This document shows positions 61,297 to 64,000 of a stretch of DNA of 64,000 nucleotides, in pieces (within the stretch, counting starts at the first letter, position 1; every line of letters begins with the position of its first letter). The translations under genes were made by a program, and so were the position numbers. The notes under the pieces are model-generated. The model was given only the letters and a program-made list of their open reading frames with translations. It was not told the DNA's origin and ran no database searches. This stretch comes from Kribbella sp. NBC_00382 (GTDB lineage Bacteria > Actinomycetota > Actinomycetes > Propionibacteriales > Kribbellaceae): positions 4,278,001-4,342,000 of the forward strand of contig NZ_CP107954.1 of the NCBI RefSeq assembly GCF_036067295.1, written 5' to 3'.

Positions 61297-63945
61297 TCAG
61301 CCGGCGAACCTGACGGAGTCGAACTGGTTTGTCGCCGACTGAGTGACGTCGTGTGAGGTGGAGAAGATTCCTGCGTCCTGCCGTGCCGCGGCCGAGGTCA
61401 GTGTCACCGGCGCGCCGATCGGGACGTAGTTCCGGCCGTCGTAGGAGTACGAGGCAGCGAACGAGGTTCCGGATCGGGTGAGCTTGACCCAGACCGGGCG
61501 ATAGCTGTCGACGGTCGCCCGTGCGTCGGTGTCCAGGTAGCCGTCGCCGTTGGCGTCCCACTCGAACACGACACCGTTGCGGGCGGTGGCCGCGACGACG
61601 GCATAGCCGGCCGAGACCCCCGCCTTGGTCATGTCGTTGCGAACCATGACTCCGGATTTGGCCCAGACGTTGGCGTCGTTGATAGAGACGACCCGGGCGG
61701 AAACGCTTGTCTGCTGCCCGAGCGCGCCGGCCCGGTAGATCGCGCCGAACTGGTCGTCGTGCTGACCGCCGGCGCCCCAGACGTCGGCCCCGGCGGCCGC
61801 GATCCCGAAGGCTCCGCCGCTCTGGCCGAAGTACGAGCTGACTGCCGAGGTCCCGGCGGTGGAGAAACCGGCGGCGACGGGCGCGGCGACCGGGCAGCCG
61901 CTGAAGCCGAACTGGTTCGCGTTCAGCGACGTCCGGTACTGAGCTGCGACACCCGCGGCGCAGATCACGTCACGCGCGCCGGCCGGCCAGTTGGCACCGC
62001 TGATCTTGAGGTTGTTGATCAGCTTGTTGTTGTGCGCGGCGGCGTTGGGTGCGGAGACTCCACCGGAGTTGTACCAATTGTTCTGGATGACGTTGTCGCT
62101 GGTGTTGTTCCGGAGGCTGCCGGCGTTGGTGAAGACGAACGAACCGCCCTGGACCACGTTGTTCTCGTACGTCATCGAGCGCGATCCCTCGTCGAGGTAC
62201 AGGCCTACCCCCGAGATGTTGAACAGGTAGTTCTTGTCGACCACGGTGCCGGGGCTGGCGGAGAGGTTGTAGACCGATCCGCCGTCGGCGAAGCGTGCCT
62301 TCGTGTTGTGCACGAGGTTGCCCTCGACGCGGTTGTCCTTGAGGGTGGTCGGTGTCGAGTAGAGCGGGTTCCAGTTGTAGTAGCCCCGGTCGACGTAGTC
62401 GTTCGAGCCGCCGGCGTCGTTGATGCCCCAGCCGTAGCCGGTGTCGATGCCGTCGTACGGGACGTTGGAGACCTCGTTGTGCAGGATCCTGGCGTTGGTG
62501 ACGTAGGTGCTGAGGATGCCGCTGTTGTCCTTGTAGTCCACGGCCACCCGGTTGATCGTGTTGTTCTCGATCAGGATGTCGTGATTGGCCATCCGCGGGT
62601 CGCTCGGGTGGTGCGCGTCGGGCAGTACTCCGCCGACCGCGACGCCGTGTCCGCTGTTCTCGACGAACCGGTTGCCGACCACATCGATGTCGCCGGCGCC
62701 GAGCCCGACCCCGGACACGGTGGCGTTCGCGTCGTTCCCGATCCCCAGCGCGGACTGCCCGAGGTTGGTGAAGGTGTTTCCCGTGAACGAGATGCGGCTG
62801 GCGGCCGATACCTGTACCGCGGCCGGTTCCTGGTACCACGAAGTGCGCGCTCGCTCGAACATCTCACAGCCGCGGGAGCAGCTCGTGAACGCGTCGGCGG
62901 GCCGATAGTCGTAGGCGCCCTTGAGGAAGAGCCCGTTCTGCTGGTCGGCATAGCCGTCGACGGACGGGCCGAGCCACGACGTCCCGGAGAACTGGATGCC
63001 GTCGAAGGCGAGCCCGGTGACCGGCTCGTCGTAGGTGCCACCGATGCTGATCAGGGACTGCAGCCGGGGCAGCTCGATGTTGAGCTGGTTCGGGTCGACG
63101 CCGTCGGCCGGCTTGTAGTAGAGCTTGCCGCCGGTCGGGTCGATGTACCACTGACCGACCTGGGTGAGGAAGCTCAGCGAGTTGTCGAGGTACCAGCTCG
63201 GCCCCGCCAGGAAGGATCGCTGGACCGTGTCCCAGCCCCAGGTGTTGTTGTCCCAGGCCGGCTGCGCCATCGTGATCTCGGTCGCGCTGATGCTCTGCAC
63301 CGGCGAGTACCGGTTGGTGAAGTCGCCCAGCGACTCGAACTCGATCCGGCGCTGGTCCGGAAGCGTCGCGAGATAGCTCAGGGCAGGGTTGTTGATGGTG
63401 AGACCGGTCGCCGTGGGGGTGACGTCCGCGTTGGCGACCCGGATGGCCGCGCGCGGAGCGATCACGCCGTTCACGTACAGCTGTCGGGTGTCGAGACCGG
63501 TCGGGGTGTCCGCTACCCAGATCCCGGGCCCCGCGCCGGACTTGGACCAGCCGCCGACCTTCGACGCGCCCGTGATGACCGGGTGAGCGCCGGGCGCGGC
63601 GGTCCAGCGGATGGTGTGGTCGCCGCCGCCGTCCTCGGCCCTGAACCGGAGCGAGCTGGCGAGCCGGTAGTTGCCGTCGGCAAGTTTCACGGTCACGTCG
63701 CCGTGCTTCGCGGCCGGCCGGACCACCTTCTGAGCTCGTTCGAGGGAGCAGGGCTTGGACTGACTGCAGTGACCGGAGTCCTTGCCGTCCGGCGCTGCGT
63801 AGTAGACCGTCGCCGGCGCGGCCTGCGCAGTCAGCGGACTGAGCCCCGCTGACGCGATGACCGCTCCGGTGCCGAGGAGTGCGAGGACGGAGCTGCGCTT
63901 TCTTGGCCTGGTCATCGAGCGTCGTGATTCAGACGTCAACGTCAT
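61297..63945 (-). CDS. Secreted right-handed parallel beta-helix protein, putative polysaccharide-active enzyme
   Basis: 882 residues. Signal peptide (~1-42, basic start then SVLALLGTGAVIASAGLSPL, cleavage near TAQAAP). DUF1565-like opening (TVYYAAPDGKDSGHCSQSKPC), long beta-helix (~90-650) with repeated coil motifs rich in N and D (ISFTGNTFTNLGQSALGIGN, DILIENNTINRVAVDY, LHNEVSNVPYDGIDTGYGW), and a C-terminal jelly-roll (~690-882, DUF1349-like). It may be a lyase or hydrolase such as a GH141-type enzyme, but I cannot place it firmly. The ATG is preceded by AGGAAG at 12 bases. A perfect palindrome lies upstream. Confidence 0.75.
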   Translation of the reverse strand: MTLTSESRRSMTRPRKRSSVLALLGTGAVIASAGLSPLTAQAAPATVYYAAPDGKDSGHCSQSKPCSLERAQKVVRPAAKHGDVTVKLADGNYRLASSLRFRAEDGGGDHTIRWTAAPGAHPVITGASKVGGWSKSGAGPGIWVADTPTGLDTRQLYVNGVIAPRAAIRVANADVTPTATGLTINNPALSYLATLPDQRRIEFESLGDFTNRYSPVQSISATEITMAQPAWDNNTWGWDTVQRSFLAGPSWYLDNSLSFLTQVGQWYIDPTGGKLYYKPADGVDPNQLNIELPRLQSLISIGGTYDEPVTGLAFDGIQFSGTSWLGPSVDGYADQQNGLFLKGAYDYRPADAFTSCSRGCEMFERARTSWYQEPAAVQVSAASRISFTGNTFTNLGQSALGIGNDANATVSGVGLGAGDIDVVGNRFVENSGHGVAVGGVLPDAHHPSDPRMANHDILIENNTINRVAVDYKDNSGILSTYVTNARILHNEVSNVPYDGIDTGYGWGINDAGGSNDYVDRGYYNWNPLYSTPTTLKDNRVEGNLVHNTKARFADGGSVYNLSASPGTVVDKNYLFNISGVGLYLDEGSRSMTYENNVVQGGSFVFTNAGSLRNNTSDNVIQNNWYNSGGVSAPNAAAHNNKLINNLKISGANWPAGARDVICAAGVAAQYRTSLNANQFGFSGCPVAAPVAAGFSTAGTSAVSSYFGQSGGAFGIAAAGADVWGAGGQHDDQFGAIYRAGALGQQTSVSARVVSINDANVWAKSGVMVRNDMTKAGVSAGYAVVAATARNGVVFEWDANGDGYLDTDARATVDSYRPVWVKLTRSGTSFAASYSYDGRNYVPIGAPVTLTSAAARQDAGIFSTSHDVTQSATNQFDSVRFAG

Positions 63946-63986
63946 GTTCGATCGCTTCCTGTCGGAGGTATCCGAGACAGAGTTAA

Positions 63987-63996
63987 CATACGTATG
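63987..63996. promoter_or_regulatory. Palindrome CATACGTATG upstream of the beta-helix gene
   Basis: Perfect 10-base palindrome 42 bases before the beta-helix ATG on the minus strand, inside AT-rich sequence (TTAACATACGTATGATG). Likely operator/promoter; the window ends four bases later. Confidence 0.5.
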
Positions 63997-64000
63997 ATGT

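Noticed and set aside
1..64000. Mobile elements, phage genes, CRISPR arrays, tRNA or rRNA
   Set aside because: No transposase or integrase motif, no regularly spaced repeats, no cloverleaf or rRNA-like stretch was found; composition is even across the window.

Overview
The window is high-GC DNA, almost fully coding, with GTG and TTG starts, ATGA/GTGA gene overlaps, ECF sigma factors, MmyB-type regulators and secreted glycosidases with lipoprotein or Tat transport components. This points to a soil or plant-associated actinobacterium, possibly of the Kribbella/Nocardioidales type; that genus guess is inference from gene content only. No rRNA, tRNA, CRISPR array, insertion sequence or phage gene was seen. 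No gap without a gene exceeds 300 bases; the largest are about 180 bases.

From 1 to 50 kb the window is a plant-glycan utilisation island made of adjoining modules. (1) 2-14,511: a double GH43 enzyme cut by the window edge, a heparinase II/III-like protein, a DUF2264 protein, a DeoR-headed regulator with a LacI-type sensor, a D-2-hydroxyacid dehydrogenase, a CUT1 sugar ABC importer, a DUF624 membrane protein and a secreted GH43 resembling exo-beta-1,3-galactanases. (2) 14,508-16,680: an AraC regulator divergent from a metallo-beta-lactamase-fold protein that has lost its zinc motif, plus a SnoaL-like protein. (3) 16,685-20,553: the araBDA operon. (4) 20,624-29,047: a CUT1 importer, GH35, a ROK regulator and GH51, co-oriented as one operon. 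(5) 29,218-33,811: a CUT2 importer resembling galactofuranose transporters, followed by a convergent LacI regulator. (6) 34,935-44,638: a fucose module with a GntR regulator, L-fuconate dehydratase, a GH95 fucosidase, an LplABC-type importer and a GH29 fucosidase. (7) 44,616-51,423: GH36, GH127 beta-L-arabinofuranosidase, GH54 alpha-L-arabinofuranosidase and an expansin-like protein.

Together the enzymes (alpha- and beta-arabinofuranosidases, beta-1,3-galactanase-like, beta-galactosidase, fucosidases, a lyase-like protein and a possible glucuronidase) match the side chains and backbone of type II arabinogalactan/arabinogalactan-protein, with araBDA consuming the released arabinose. A LacI-family operator, consensus TGTTAGCGCTAACA, recurs before araB, before the CUT2 importer and between GH127 and GH54. 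It ties scattered genes into one predicted arabinose regulon.

From 51.5 to 61.3 kb lies a different neighbourhood: a SigE-family sigma factor with a membrane partner, then small redox/detoxification genes (aldo/keto reductase, LtrA, DJ-1/PfpI, SnoaL, CMD, SDR, amidohydrolase, PPOX) interleaved with two paralogous MmyB regulators and a MarR regulator. A shared 18-base motif marks the MmyB-linked promoters and a perfect 14-base palindrome marks the MarR/SDR promoter. The window ends with a large secreted beta-helix protein (61,297-63,945, minus strand) of unknown specificity.
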